Assembly: GCA_002690875.1 (NCBI GenBank) | Contig: NZGH01000030.1 | Span: 3,312 to 67,311, forward strand | DNA length: 64,000 nt | Direction of reading: 5' to 3' | Source of the DNA: Rickettsiales bacterium | GTDB lineage: Bacteria > Pseudomonadota > Alphaproteobacteria > TMED127 | Part shown: one piece after another, positions 34,073-44,187 of the stretch | Layout of the letters: each line of letters begins with the position of its first letter | How positions within the stretch are numbered: position 1 is the first letter of the stretch | Notes under the pieces: model-generated | Told to the model about the DNA's origin: nothing | Database searches by the model: none | Seen by the model: the letters and a program-made list of their open reading frames with translations, nothing else | Position numbers and translations under genes: made by a program

Positions 34073-36219
34073 TACTGTTTTTTAACAAAGTCTGAAAAGA
34101 TATTCATTATTTCTTCAAATCGCTTGAACTTAACCTGCAGTTTTTTTCCATTTATTCCTAAAACTTTTCCCTCTCCAAAATCATCATGTTTAACTAAAGT
34201 ACCTACTTCAAATTCATTACTTTTGATATAGTCAATTTTCTTTAATCTTTTCTCTTTCAAACTTTGGTTAAGCTTTAATTCACAATTTTTTTTTGGTAAT
34301 TCTGATAAAAATCTTGATGGAATAGATCGATAAATATTGTAGTTATATTGTTTTCTAAAGTTAACAAATGAAATACTAAGTTGTTTTCTTGCTCTAGTAA
34401 TTCCAACATATGCTAATCTTCTTTCTTCCTCTAAACCTTTATTACCATTTTCATCTAGGCTTCTCTGATTTGGAAAAATTCCTTCTTCCCACCCAGGTAA
34501 AAAAACATAATCAAATTCTAATCCTTTAGCACTATGCAAAGTCATAATTGAAATTTTTTCCGTACCTTCACTTTCATTAGATACGTCTGTTAGTAAACTG
34601 ACTTCATCAAGAAATTCATTCAGTGTACTTCTGTTTCTTATATCAACAACTAGCTTTTTCAAATTTTCTAACCTTCCCTCAGATTCAATGGTTTTTTCGT
34701 TTTTAAGCATATCCGTATAACCAATATCATCCAGCAATGACCCAGCAACTTCATAATGATCTTGATTTTTGAGCATTTCTTTATGCTTGTCCAACACTGT
34801 TAAAAACTTTTTTATGTTATCATAAGGACTTTTTGATAATGTTTCTGTTTCTACATATTTTCTAAGTGAATCAAATAGGGATAAATTATTATTTTTTGCA
34901 AAATCATTTAGCTTTCTTGAAAAAACTCAGCCTAAGCCTCGCTTTGGTATATTTATAATTCTTTCAAAAGATAAATTGTCATCACTTTTTACTAACAATC
35001 TGAAAAAGGCAAGAGCATCTTTAATTTCTGCTCTTTCATAAAACCTTAATCCTCCGACAACTTTATATTTAATATTTTCTCTAATAAATCTATCCTCCAA
35101 GTCTTTAAACTGGAAACTAGCTCTTGTGAGAATAGCCATCTTTGATAATCTAACCCCCATATTTTGTAAATTAACTATTCTTTCAGAAACAAAAAATGCT
35201 TCCATTTCGTCATTTTCAAGATTTATTACTTCAACGGGTTCTCCAGTAGGATCTGAAGTCCATAATTTTTTACCAATTCTTTCTTTATTCTCTGAAATAA
35301 GGCTTGAGGCTGCATCTAAAATATTTCCACTTGACCTATAATTTTGTTCTAATCTTATTATTTGGGCACCTTTAAAATCATTTTCAAAATTTAAAATATT
35401 TTTTAGTTGAGCACCTCTCCAACCATAAATTGATTGATCTTCATCACCTACGCAGCAAATATTTTTTCTTTCACTTGATAATAATCTTAGTAACATGTAC
35501 TGAGCAGCATTAGTATCTTGATATTCATCAACAAGAATGTACTTAAACTTTTTATTGTAAAGGTCTGAGATTTCAGAATTCTGTCTTAATATTTTTAGTG
35601 GTAATAAGATAAGATCACCAAAGTCAACAGAGTTGTAAATTTTTAACCTCTGCTGATATAATTTATAAACTTTGCTAAGCTTACCTTTGGTTTTATGCTC
35701 AAATTCGTGATTAGCAATTTCATCGTAAGATAAACCATAGTTTTTCATTTGATCAATCATGTAGAGAAAACTCTTTGGAACAAAAATCTTTGGATCGAGA
35801 TCTAAAAATGAAATTACTTGTTTAACAAGTCTAAGTTGGTCTTCTGTATCTAAAATTGTAAAGTCATTTTTTATATCAATTAAGCTAGAGTGCTTTCTTA
35901 AAAATTTAGCTCCAATGGAGTGAAAAGTTCCTATTGACATTCCTTCAACCGGCTGTTTTAAAATTTTTTCAACTCTAGATTTCATTTCAAAAGCTGCTTT
36001 ATTAGTAAATGTAACGCAAAGAATATTAAAAATACTAGCTTTTCTTGAATGAATTATATTTGCTAATCTTGTAGTCAAAACTTTTGTTTTCCCAGTTCCA
36101 GCACCAGATAGAACTAATAGAGGACCATCTATATTAATTACAGCTTTTTTTTGTTCAGAATTTAAACCTGAAATAAAATCAGGTTCGGGAACAATTAATT
36201 TTTCTTCAACCAGACTCAT
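34072..36219 (-). CDS. uvrD: UvrD/PcrA-type DNA helicase, interrupted by an in-frame TGA
   Basis: Superfamily 1A 3'-5' helicase for excision repair and fork restart. Codons 1-430 carry Walker A GAGTGKT (39-45), [25 protein letters not shown] and [13 protein letters not shown], ending [14 protein letters not shown] (34929-34927) follows. The same frame continues without indel ([19 protein letters not shown]), through [18 protein letters not shown] and [18 protein letters not shown], to 34072, total 715 codons, normal for the family. So this is one gene with one nonsense codon, not two proteins by design. TGA is a normal stop elsewhere here. Error, true mutation or readthrough remain open. Confidence 0.85.
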
Positions 36220-38867
36220 GCTGCTTTCTTTGGAGAATAGCTTAAGTTAGGACCAAGCCATTTTTCAATATATTTAAGTGTTACACCCTTTCTATTTGCA
36301 TAATCTGATACTTGATCTTTGTTAATTTTACCAACTCCAAAATATGAGGCATCTGGATGAGAAAAGTAAAGACCTGAAACTGAACTTGCAGGACTCATTG
36401 CAAAAGATTCAGTAAGCTTTACTTTAAGATTTTTGGAAACTTCCAGTAATTCAAATAAAGTTGTTTTTTCAGTATGATCCGGACATGCAGGATATCCAGG
36501 TGCAGGCCTGATTCCTCTGTAAGTTTCCTTTATTAACTGCTCATTACTTAAGTTTTCTTCTTTAGCATATCCCCAGTATTTTTTTCTGACCTCCGCATGC
36601 ATCATTTCAGCTAATGCTTCTGCAATTCTATCTCCTAGAGCTTTTACCATAATTGCATTGTAGTCATCCTTCTTATCCTCATACTCTTTAGATAGTTTTT
36701 CAATACCATCACCAGCTGTGACCAAAAAACCACCAATAAAATCTTCAATCTTTGACGAGGTTGGTGAAACAAAATCTGATAAGCAAAAGTTAGGTCTATT
36801 TGAGTTTTCTCTACTGACCTGTTGCCTAAGAAAATGTAACTTTTTTAGAATTTTTTTTCTAGAATTATCCTTAAAAATAAAAATATCGTCACCTTCCGAA
36901 TTAGCTGGCCAAAATCCAATTACAGAACTTGGAGAAATGATTTTATTTTTTTTTAATTTATTAAGCATTTTTTTTGCATCATTCCATAAATCTTTTGCGG
37001 CTTTTCCAACTTTTTCGTCATTAAGTATTTCAGGGAAATTTCCATGCAACTCCCATGATTGAAAAAATGGTTTCCAGTCGATAAATTTTTCAATTTTTTC
37101 AACAGAAATGTGATAGTTTGTTTTAAGACCCAAAAGTTTAGGGACATGTGGTTTATAATTTTTCCAATTAAACTTAAATTTATTTTTTCTACATTTCTCA
37201 ATGGAGTTTTCTTTTTTATTATCTTTTTTGAAATAGGAAGTTCTTAAATTAGAATATTCCCTATTTAATTCCTCTATAAAAGGTCTACATTTATTTTTTG
37301 AAATTAATTTACTAGCAACAGTTACAGCTTTTGATGCATCAGTTACATGACATACTCCATTAGAGTATAAGGGAGCAATTTTAACTGCTGTGTGTATCTT
37401 ACTCGTTGTTGCGCCTCCAATAAGTAATGGTCTATCAATTTTATTTCGAGATAATTCAGTGGCTACAAAACACATCTCATCCAAGCTTGGAGTAATTAAT
37501 CCAGAAAGACCAATTAAGTCAACATTTTCAGATATGACAGTGTCAATTATTTTTTGGCAAGGAACCATCACACCAAGATCAATTACATCAAAATTATTAC
37601 ATTGAAGAACAACTCCTACAATATTTTTTCCTATATCATGAACATCTCCTTTAACGGTCGCAAGCAAAATTTTCCCTTTAGATAAATCCTGATTTTTTTT
37701 TTCATTTTCCATAAAAGGTAGCAAATACGCTACTGACTGTTTCATGACTCTTGCGGATTTAACTACTTGAGGTAAAAACATTTTACCTGAACCAAACAAA
37801 TCACCGACTACATTCATACCATCCATTAACGGTCCTTCAATAATTTCTAGAGGTTTATTGAATTTTTTCCTTAATTCCTCAGTATCATTTTCAATAAAAT
37901 CATTAATACCATTTATCAAAGAATATTTAATTCTTTCCTCCGAATTTTTTTTTCTCCATTCCTTAGTTATCTTCTTCTTATCTGTTTTGTCTTGAGAATA
38001 CTTTTTTGAAAGATCTATTAGTCTATCTGTGGCATTATCCGAGCGATTAAATAAAACGTCTTCAATACTATCTTTTAAATCCAGTGGTATTTGTTCGTAA
38101 ATTGTTATTTGCCCAGCATTGATAATTGCCATATCTAAACCCGCATTGATTGCATGATATAAAAAGCAAGAGTGCATAGCCTCTCTAACTCTATTGTTTC
38201 CTCTAAAACTAAAAGAAACATTTGAAACACCTCCTGAAACTTTGCATCCAGGGAGTTCTGCTTTAATCAGCTTGGTAGCTTCAAAAAAATCATTAGCGTA
38301 ATTATTATGTTCACTAATTCCAGTGGCTACTGCAAAAATATTTGGATCAAAAATTATATCCTCAGGAGGAAACCTTACTTTCTCTGTAAGAATTTTATAT
38401 GCTCTTGAACAAATTTTAAATTTTTTTTCTGTAGAATCTGCCTGACCTTCTTCATCAAAAGCCATAACAACAACTGCTGCCCCAAAGTTTTTTACCATTA
38501 TTGCTTGTTCTATAAATTCTTTTTCTCCCTCTTTAAGACTTATAGAATTAACAATAGCCTTACCCTGAACACATTTAAGTCCTCTTTCAATTACTGACCA
38601 CTTGGAAGAATCAATCATAAAGGGAACTTTTGCAATATCTGGTTCAACAGAAATAAGATTTAGGAATCTTTCCATTGCTTTTTCGGAATCAAGCAATCCC
38701 TCATCCATATTTATGTCTATTATTTGGGCACCATTTTCAATTTGATCTTTTGCAACTGAGACAGCTTCATCAAAGTTGTCTGACATAATTAATTTTTTGA
38801 ATTTAGCCGAACCAGTGACATTGGTCCTTTCACCAATATTAATAAAGTTTATATTTTTCTTCATCAT
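36216..38867 (-). CDS. metH: Methionine synthase MetH, C-terminal part (folate, B12 and activation domains)
   Basis: 883 aa. Domains in order: methyltetrahydrofolate-binding pterin domain ([16 protein letters not shown] to about 270), cobalamin cap and binding domain ([16 protein letters not shown] with the cobalt-ligating His, [30 protein letters not shown]) and the SAM-dependent reactivation domain ([18 protein letters not shown]). The homocysteine domain is in the separate gene just upstream, joined by TAATG. Together they equal a full-length MetH. Overlaps the helicase gene by 4 bp (ATGA). Confidence 0.95.
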   Translation of the reverse strand: MMKKNINFINIGERTNVTGSAKFKKLIMSDNFDEAVSVAKDQIENGAQIIDINMDEGLLDSEKAMERFLNLISVEPDIAKVPFMIDSSKWSVIERGLKCVQGKAIVNSISLKEGEKEFIEQAIMVKNFGAAVVVMAFDEEGQADSTEKKFKICSRAYKILTEKVRFPPEDIIFDPNIFAVATGISEHNNYANDFFEATKLIKAELPGCKVSGGVSNVSFSFRGNNRVREAMHSCFLYHAINAGLDMAIINAGQITIYEQIPLDLKDSIEDVLFNRSDNATDRLIDLSKKYSQDKTDKKKITKEWRKKNSEERIKYSLINGINDFIENDTEELRKKFNKPLEIIEGPLMDGMNVVGDLFGSGKMFLPQVVKSARVMKQSVAYLLPFMENEKKNQDLSKGKILLATVKGDVHDIGKNIVGVVLQCNNFDVIDLGVMVPCQKIIDTVISENVDLIGLSGLITPSLDEMCFVATELSRNKIDRPLLIGGATTSKIHTAVKIAPLYSNGVCHVTDASKAVTVASKLISKNKCRPFIEELNREYSNLRTSYFKKDNKKENSIEKCRKNKFKFNWKNYKPHVPKLLGLKTNYHISVEKIEKFIDWKPFFQSWELHGNFPEILNDEKVGKAAKDLWNDAKKMLNKLKKNKIISPSSVIGFWPANSEGDDIFIFKDNSRKKILKKLHFLRQQVSRENSNRPNFCLSDFVSPTSSKIEDFIGGFLVTAGDGIEKLSKEYEDKKDDYNAIMVKALGDRIAEALAEMMHAEVRKKYWGYAKEENLSNEQLIKETYRGIRPAPGYPACPDHTEKTTLFELLEVSKNLKVKLTESFAMSPASSVSGLYFSHPDASYFGVGKINKDQVSDYANRKGVTLKYIEKWLGPNLSYSPKKAA

Positions 38868-39916
38868 TAGTAATTAAATGCCTCGAGCCCAGAAAGTCTC
38901 ATATATTTGTCTTTTTTAAGTCGTTTCCTTGGTTTTAAATTTTTAGTAACTTGTTTCATAAGTTTAATATGTTCAGGTGTTGCACCACAACAACCACCGA
39001 CAATATTAATATAACAATTCTCTCCCCATTTTTTAACAAATTTTGCCATTGACTCAGGTGTCTCATCATATCCTCCAAAAGCATTAGGAAGCCCTGCATT
39101 AGGATGTATACTTATGAAAAATTCTGAAATCCTATCTAATTCCACAAGATGAGACTCAAGCTCTTTTGGTCCAAGAGCACAATTTAAACCAACACTGACC
39201 GGGTTTGAATGCATAATTGAGTTATAGAAGGCCTCTAAGGTTTGTCCTGATAAAGTTCTACCTGATAAATCTGTAATTGTAGCTGAAACCATAAGAGGTA
39301 CCTTAATATTTTTTTCTCTCTCAATGTCACTTAGTGCGATTAATGCAGCTTTAGCATTTAAAGTATCAAAAACTGTTTCAATTAAAATTAAATCAACCTC
39401 TGCTTTTATTAATGCTTCAATAGAAACTATGTAATCTTCTCTGAGTACATCAAAATCAACATTTCGAAAACCGGGATCATTTACATCAGGTGACATTGAA
39501 CAGGTCCTATTAGTTGGTCCTAGAACACCAGCAACAAGTTTTTTTTGTTCAGGGTTTTTATTTAAGAAGTCATCTACTGCCTTTCTTGCTATTAAGCCAC
39601 CTTGAAAATTAAGGTCATAGGAAAAATCCTCACAATCGTAGTCTTTTTGAGATATTTTCGTTGAGTTAAATGTATTGGTTTCAATAATATCCGCGCCTGC
39701 TTCCAAATACTTTTTATGAATTTCATAAATCAGGTCGGGATGAGTAATATTCAATAAATCATTATTCCCTTTTAGATTTTTCTTTGAATTGGTAAATTTT
39801 TTTCCTCTAAAATCATCTTCATTTAGTTTTTTTTCCTGAATCATAGTTCCCATTGGTCCATCTAAAATTAGAATCTTTTCCTGAAGAATTTTTTCTATTG
39901 TTTTAATATTTGTCAT
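38867..39916 (-). CDS. metH: Methionine synthase MetH, homocysteine-binding part
   Basis: About 349 aa from ATG 39916, chosen because it forms an ATGA overlap with metF and because the family begins near [11 protein letters not shown]; an upstream in-frame start at 39952 lies inside metF. Contains [28 protein letters not shown] and the zinc site [10 protein letters not shown]. It supplies activated homocysteine to the pterin/B12 subunit. The C-terminus [11 protein letters not shown] is the normal interdomain linker, and the gene ends there with its TAA overlapping the next ATG. Split metH is known in some alphaproteobacteria. Confidence 0.93.
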   Translation of the reverse strand: MTNIKTIEKILQEKILILDGPMGTMIQEKKLNEDDFRGKKFTNSKKNLKGNNDLLNITHPDLIYEIHKKYLEAGADIIETNTFNSTKISQKDYDCEDFSYDLNFQGGLIARKAVDDFLNKNPEQKKLVAGVLGPTNRTCSMSPDVNDPGFRNVDFDVLREDYIVSIEALIKAEVDLILIETVFDTLNAKAALIALSDIEREKNIKVPLMVSATITDLSGRTLSGQTLEAFYNSIMHSNPVSVGLNCALGPKELESHLVELDRISEFFISIHPNAGLPNAFGGYDETPESMAKFVKKWGENCYINIVGGCCGATPEHIKLMKQVTKNLKPRKRLKKDKYMRLSGLEAFNY

Positions 39917-40767
39917 ATTTGAGCCTTTGGCTTTACACCTAAAATATGACAAATAGCAAAAGAAAGATCTGCTCTATTTAAAGTGTAAAAGTGAAAATCC
40001 TTCACTCCTCCACCAATCAATTTGTCACATTGATCATACGCTATAGTTGCTGCGACTAACTTTCTTGTCTCATTATCAGAATCTAAACCTTCAAACATAT
40101 TTTTCAATTTTTTGGGCATCTTACAGTTCATTTTTTTTGCAAATTCAATGGTTCTCTTACAGTTAGTTACAGGAAGAATACCAGGGATTATAGGTATTCT
40201 TATACCTCTTTTTACAGCACCATCAATGAATTTAAAATAATATTCAACATCAAAAAAAAATTGAGTAATTGCCTTTGTAGCACCTAAATCAATTTTTTTT
40301 TTAAGAATATCATACTCCTGTTCCATTGAGTCAGAGTCGGGGTGAGTTTCAGGGTAAGCTGAAACAGTAATTTCAAAATCATATTTCTTTCTGAGAAAAC
40401 TTATTAAATCAGTTGCATATTTAAAGTCACTTTTTATTCCATCGTTATTTTTTGGTAGATCACCTCTTAATGCAACAATATGCTTAATACCTGATAACCA
40501 GTAATCGTTTGCAATAGACTCTATTTCCTCCTTAGTTGAATTAATACATGTCAAATGAGCAGCTGGTTGCAAATTAGTTTTTTTTTTTATTTGCTTAACT
40601 AAATCATGAGTATTTTCTCTTGTCGAGCCGCCAGCACCATAGGTAACTGAAATGAACCTTGGCTTCAGTGGTTCAAGTCGGTTAATATTGTGCCATAGAG
40701 AAGATATGGCTCCTTCGTTCTTAGGAGGGAAAAATTCAAAGGATACATTGACTTTCGATTGTTTCAT
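39913..40767 (-). CDS. metF: 5,10-Methylenetetrahydrofolate reductase
   Basis: 284 aa FAD-dependent TIM-barrel enzyme that makes the methyl donor used by MetH. Motifs: VSFEFFPPKNEG at the N-terminus, SVTYGAGGSTRENT, AAHLTCI, HIVALRGDLP, AYPETHPDS, ATKAITQFFFD and IPIIPGILPV. First gene of a metF-metH-metH-uvrD-prmA-pepP run on the minus strand with overlapping ends, so probably one transcript. No SAM riboswitch was recognised in the 96-bp spacer upstream (40768-40863), which is nearly pure A/T. Confidence 0.95.
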   Translation of the reverse strand: MKQSKVNVSFEFFPPKNEGAISSLWHNINRLEPLKPRFISVTYGAGGSTRENTHDLVKQIKKKTNLQPAAHLTCINSTKEEIESIANDYWLSGIKHIVALRGDLPKNNDGIKSDFKYATDLISFLRKKYDFEITVSAYPETHPDSDSMEQEYDILKKKIDLGATKAITQFFFDVEYYFKFIDGAVKRGIRIPIIPGILPVTNCKRTIEFAKKMNCKMPKKLKNMFEGLDSDNETRKLVAATIAYDQCDKLIGGGVKDFHFYTLNRADLSFAICHILGVKPKAQI

Positions 40768-40872
40768 AATTAAGTACTGTAAAATTTATTTAAAATAATA
40801 AAATTTTATAGTTTATTTTTTTATTATATTATGCTTTAAATTAATAGATTAATTTTAATTATTTTGTTAGAC

Positions 40873-41919
40873 ATGTTTAATTTTTTTGAAAATATTCGAT
40901 CAAAGTTCCTTGTTCTCCTTGTAGCCCTTGTTTTACCGCTTTCAAGCTTCTCAGCTGATACCGAGAATGATCCTTTTGAGAGCACAAACAGGAATATATT
41001 TAAGTTTAATAATGTTTTAGACGATAATTTTTTCAAACCCGTGGCTAAAGGGTGGCGTAAAATACCTGATTTACCTAGAAAACCTCTATCTAATCTTGCT
41101 TCTACTGCTCAAGCACCAATTAGCCTTGCCAATGCAATCTTACAGTTAAACAGAGAGAGCATTGGTAATATTTTGGCAAAATTTTTAATTAATATGACTT
41201 TTGGCTTAGGAGGTATGTTTGATGTCGCCAGTAAACAAGAATTTGGGAGTATTCCTACGGTTGTAGAAGATTTCGGACAAACACTTGCTACATGGGGTGT
41301 ACCTGATGGACCTTACGTTATGTTACCCATATTTGGACCTTCTAGTGTCAGAGACTCTATCGGCCTGGGCGTAGATACTGTTTTTAACCCATTATCCTTC
41401 ACATACAGAATGAATAATATTGGATTAGAGGCCAGATTATCTGGACCAACGGTAAGGGGAGTCACGACTAGAGAAAAATATTTGGATTATGTTGACGAAA
41501 TGAAAGCCAGCTCTCTTGATTTTTATGCCACTATGAGAAGTCTTTATAGACAAAAGAGAAAGAAAGAAATAAGCGGCGAACTAGAAGAATCATCCTCTTT
41601 ACTCGATCTACCTGTTAAAAGCACTGAGAACGTTGATCAAATAATTGATGATTCTGAAGTTTCAACAGAAGTTAGCATAGAGCCTAGTGAGATAATTAAA
41701 GAAGACAAACCTAAGAAAGTTGCTGAAATTAAAACACCTTCAAGCAATCTTAAAAAAATAGTAAAAAAAGTAGCTAAAAATGATGTTGGGTTAATGCCTT
41801 CCTCTAATTATCCAGGAGCTAGAAACACTTCTGGTTATGCACCAAGAGTTTATAATGGCTTAATGCCCTCATCTACATATCCAGGATTTAGTGGTTCGAG
41901 AGTTAACTTAATCGAATAA
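40873..41919 (+). CDS. mlaA: MlaA/VacJ-family outer-membrane lipid-asymmetry protein
   Basis: About 348 aa from ATG 40873; a TTG at 40864 is also possible. The N-terminus (LVLLVALVLPLSSFSA) looks like an ordinary signal peptide without a lipobox Cys, whereas classical MlaA is a lipoprotein. The core is clear: NDPFESTNRNIFKFNN, FGLGGMFDVAS, EDFGQTLATWGVPDGPYVMLP, FGPSSVRDSIG. Past residue about 235 there is an acidic/basic tail ending in two copies of GLMPSS(N/T)YPG. MlaA removes mislocalised phospholipid from the outer leaflet; mlaC follows after 15 bp. Confidence 0.9.
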   Translation: MFNFFENIRSKFLVLLVALVLPLSSFSADTENDPFESTNRNIFKFNNVLDDNFFKPVAKGWRKIPDLPRKPLSNLASTAQAPISLANAILQLNRESIGNILAKFLINMTFGLGGMFDVASKQEFGSIPTVVEDFGQTLATWGVPDGPYVMLPIFGPSSVRDSIGLGVDTVFNPLSFTYRMNNIGLEARLSGPTVRGVTTREKYLDYVDEMKASSLDFYATMRSLYRQKRKKEISGELEESSSLLDLPVKSTENVDQIIDDSEVSTEVSIEPSEIIKEDKPKKVAEIKTPSSNLKKIVKKVAKNDVGLMPSSNYPGARNTSGYAPRVYNGLMPSSTYPGFSGSRVNLIE

Positions 41920-41934
41920 GGTATTGAATAGGGT

Positions 41935-42525
41935 ATGCTGAAAAGATTCGTACTAACCTTCTTACTTCTTACCCCAACCATTACTATTTCTGGTGGATTA
42001 ACTGATAAAAGTAAATCTTTTGTTGAAAATCTCGGAAAAGAAGTTGTTGAAAAAGTTTCTGACGTAAATATTTCTGACAACCAAAGATTACAAAACTTTA
42101 AAAAACTCTACCTTTCTACCTTTGATAACTATTATATATCCCGATTTGTTTTGGGAAGGTACTGGAGAACTATAGACAAAAATATACAAAAACAATTTGT
42201 TAAATCATTCAATAAATATATTGTCGTAACCTATGCTCCTAAGTTTAAGGGTTGGGAGGGAACCTTCAAAGCAACCGATTCATTATTTGAAAATAACTAC
42301 TATAACGTAAAGATGGATATTGAAAATAAGGATGGACCGACTTTAAAAATGATGTGGAAAATGTACTTAAATAAAAATAAAGAATTTAAGGTTCTTGACG
42401 TTAACATCGATGGTGTAAGTATGTTGGTAACACAAAGAGCAGAATTTTTATCAGTAATTAAGAATAACCCTAATGGTGTTAAAGGCTTAATTGCTGAGAT
42501 GGAAAAAAAATCTGCTGGTTCTTAA
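41935..42525 (+). CDS. mlaC: MlaC-family periplasmic phospholipid carrier
   Basis: 196 aa with a signal peptide (about residues 1-19). MlaC/Ttg2D features: KSFVENLGKEVVEKVSD, YYISRFVLGRYWRTI, FVKSFNKYIVVTYAPKF, and the C-terminal KVLDVNIDGVSMLVTQRAEF block. It ferries phospholipid between MlaA and the inner-membrane MlaFEDB transporter, whose genes are not in this window. Convergent with the ZIP gene, 28 bp apart. Confidence 0.9.
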   Translation: MLKRFVLTFLLLTPTITISGGLTDKSKSFVENLGKEVVEKVSDVNISDNQRLQNFKKLYLSTFDNYYISRFVLGRYWRTIDKNIQKQFVKSFNKYIVVTYAPKFKGWEGTFKATDSLFENNYYNVKMDIENKDGPTLKMMWKMYLNKNKEFKVLDVNIDGVSMLVTQRAEFLSVIKNNPNGVKGLIAEMEKKSAGS

Positions 42526-42553
42526 ACTTAATCTTTAAACTTTTTTTAAACTC

Positions 42554-43930
42554 TTATTCTAGAAGTTTAAACATAATTGAACAAATAAAACCCCCGAGTG
42601 TTGATAAACCAACTAAATTATTGTCTGATAAGTGCGACGCCTCAGGAAGCATCGCTGAACAAATCATGGTTAGCATTGCTCCAGCTGCTATACCTTCAAT
42701 AAAGACCAAACTACCATGACTTATCGAATCACCAATGTAAGCTCCAAATGCTGCGCCAACTGCTGTGAGAATAACAAGACTTGACCAAAGAGATAATACT
42801 CTTGTAAAGCTCATTCCTTGTTTTTGCATTTGAGCAGAACTGGATAAAGCTTCAGGAAAATTTGACAAGAATAGTCCAGCAATAAATGTGTAAGGCAATA
42901 CGCTTAAAAATGTTGGTTCTATTCCATTAGCAGCCTGAGCGGCAGCTGTTCCAAATATAGCTATACCAATCACAATACTCTCTGGAATTGCATCAAGAGC
43001 TATTCCCAACCAAATAGCCATAGCCGCGTGACTATGCGAATCATGATCCTTTTGAAGATCGGTTCTCGTTGGAAGTTGTTGACCCGTTCCTAAGCTAATT
43101 GCCTTCATAGCCTGATCGGTCCAGTTTTTTCTTTCTAAGTTATCTTGCTCTAGAAATGTAATATTTTCTTGGTGTCTTTGTGTGGCAAGTGTTTTTACTG
43201 CTTCATCAAATTCAGGTATCATTTTCCTTAACTCATGAAAGTCGTCAGCAGTTAAAACTAGAAGTTCTGTTTTTTCAAGAGCTCTTACGTCTGATGGTCT
43301 CTTTGTGTTATTCAATAAGGCCATCTCACCAACAATTGAACCTTTTTCAAGTTCTATATCTCTGTGATCGGGACTGTCGACAGCTAACTTTCCATAGTGA
43401 ACTATAAACATAGCCTGTGCTGTATCACCTCGGGAAAAAACTTTATCACCATCATTATATAATCTAGGCTTTAGCCTTATTAATATCGCCTCTATGTCCT
43501 CAGGGCTAACTGAAGCAAACATTGGAATATTACAGATATCTTCCAGAGTTTCGCGAAAGAACTTTTCCTTTTTTATTGCAGATTTGGAAATAATATATGC
43601 TGTTTTTCTAAGATAACCTCCACCTTGACCAATAAGCTGATCCAAAAGAACAAAAAGAAGTCCTCCAACGATACATCCACCTATCAATACGAAAAAACTA
43701 TGTTTACTTTCATCAATTTCTTGAGGTGTTTCTGCCGTAACAAGATGTTCAACAGTAGGAGCTACCAATTCGATAGCAAGAGCTGACAACAATGCCCCTG
43801 CTCCAAAAGCTGCCAAAATTCCAATTATATAAGATGGTATTCTTAACGTTAAGCCTACAAGTGAACCCAAAGTAAGCGAAAAGGCAGCAATACCGCCAGA
43901 AAAAAAAGCCCAATAGACTAAAGTACTCAT
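42554..43930 (-). CDS. ZIP-family metal transporter with an inserted cyclic-nucleotide-binding domain
   Basis: 458 aa. Three N-terminal helices (about 5-30, 34-60, 79-98) and five C-terminal helices (from about 300) form a ZIP permease. The metal-site helices are WLGIALDAIPESIVIG (307-322) and LSNFPEALSSS (355-365). Between helix 3 and helix 4, where ZIPs have their cytosolic regulatory loop, sits a complete cNMP-binding domain (about 130-250): IPMFASVSPEDIEAI, FSRGDTAQAMFIVHYG, and the phosphate cassette GEMALLNNTKRPS with the conserved Glu and Arg. Good ribosome site (AGGGGAG). By eye it is less AT-rich than its neighbours. Metal and direction are not decided by sequence. Confidence 0.85.
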   Translation of the reverse strand: MSTLVYWAFFSGGIAAFSLTLGSLVGLTLRIPSYIIGILAAFGAGALLSALAIELVAPTVEHLVTAETPQEIDESKHSFFVLIGGCIVGGLLFVLLDQLIGQGGGYLRKTAYIISKSAIKKEKFFRETLEDICNIPMFASVSPEDIEAILIRLKPRLYNDGDKVFSRGDTAQAMFIVHYGKLAVDSPDHRDIELEKGSIVGEMALLNNTKRPSDVRALEKTELLVLTADDFHELRKMIPEFDEAVKTLATQRHQENITFLEQDNLERKNWTDQAMKAISLGTGQQLPTRTDLQKDHDSHSHAAMAIWLGIALDAIPESIVIGIAIFGTAAAQAANGIEPTFLSVLPYTFIAGLFLSNFPEALSSSAQMQKQGMSFTRVLSLWSSLVILTAVGAAFGAYIGDSISHGSLVFIEGIAAGAMLTMICSAMLPEASHLSDNNLVGLSTLGGFICSIMFKLLE

Positions 43931-44015
43931 AAAATCTCCCCTAATATTTATTAAGTGAATTTTAAACTAATTTTTATTTTTTTTAAATCAATTTTTTTAA
44001 ATTGAGTGAAAATTT

Positions 44016-44092
44016 TGGTAGGCCCGGAGGGACTTGAACCCCCGACAACACCGTTATGAGCGGTGCGTTCTAACCAACTGAACTACGGGCCT
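44016..44092 (-). tRNA. ileX: tRNA with CAT anticodon, probably tRNA-Ile2 (lysidine-modified)
   Basis: 77 nt with encoded CCA. A 7-bp acceptor stem AGGCCCG/CGGGCCT, D arm GTTC...GAAC, anticodon stem CACCG/CGGTG around CTCATAA, and T arm GGGGGTTCAAGTCCCTC. CAT can mean initiator Met, elongator Met or Ile2. It lacks the initiator features. The A1-U72 pair, discriminator A, GAACGCACC and the GGCCTACCA end resemble tRNA-Ile(GAT), which favours Ile2 read as AUA after TilS modification. It lies downstream of rpoD on the same strand. The AT-rich stretches on both sides hold no gene that I can see. Confidence 0.9.
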
Positions 44093-44187
44093 AATTGGAG
44101 TATTACTTGGATCAGTAAACATAATAATCTCTTAATTATTATCTTACAAAGCTTTTTTTTTCAGAATTTATCGTAAGGAGGTTTTAA

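Noticed and set aside
34927..36219. TGA read as tryptophan genome-wide
   Set aside because: TGA terminates many clear genes here (rsmH, ftsZ, mraY, trxB, moeA), and Trp is coded by TGG.
36216..39916. metH as a frameshifted gene
   Set aside because: The break falls in the linker between domains, with a clean TAATG overlap and no homopolymer; split metH is a known arrangement.
40768..40863. SAM riboswitch before metF
   Set aside because: The spacer is almost pure A/T and none of the conserved SAM-II, SAM-V or SAH aptamer cores could be recognised; absence by eye is not proof.
42526..42553. Intrinsic terminator between mlaC and the ZIP gene
   Set aside because: The 28-bp spacer has only short A/T repeats and no stable stem followed by a T tract.
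44016..44092. Initiator tRNA-Met
   Set aside because: The acceptor stem has a normal A1-U72 pair and the anticodon stem lacks the three G-C pairs of initiators.
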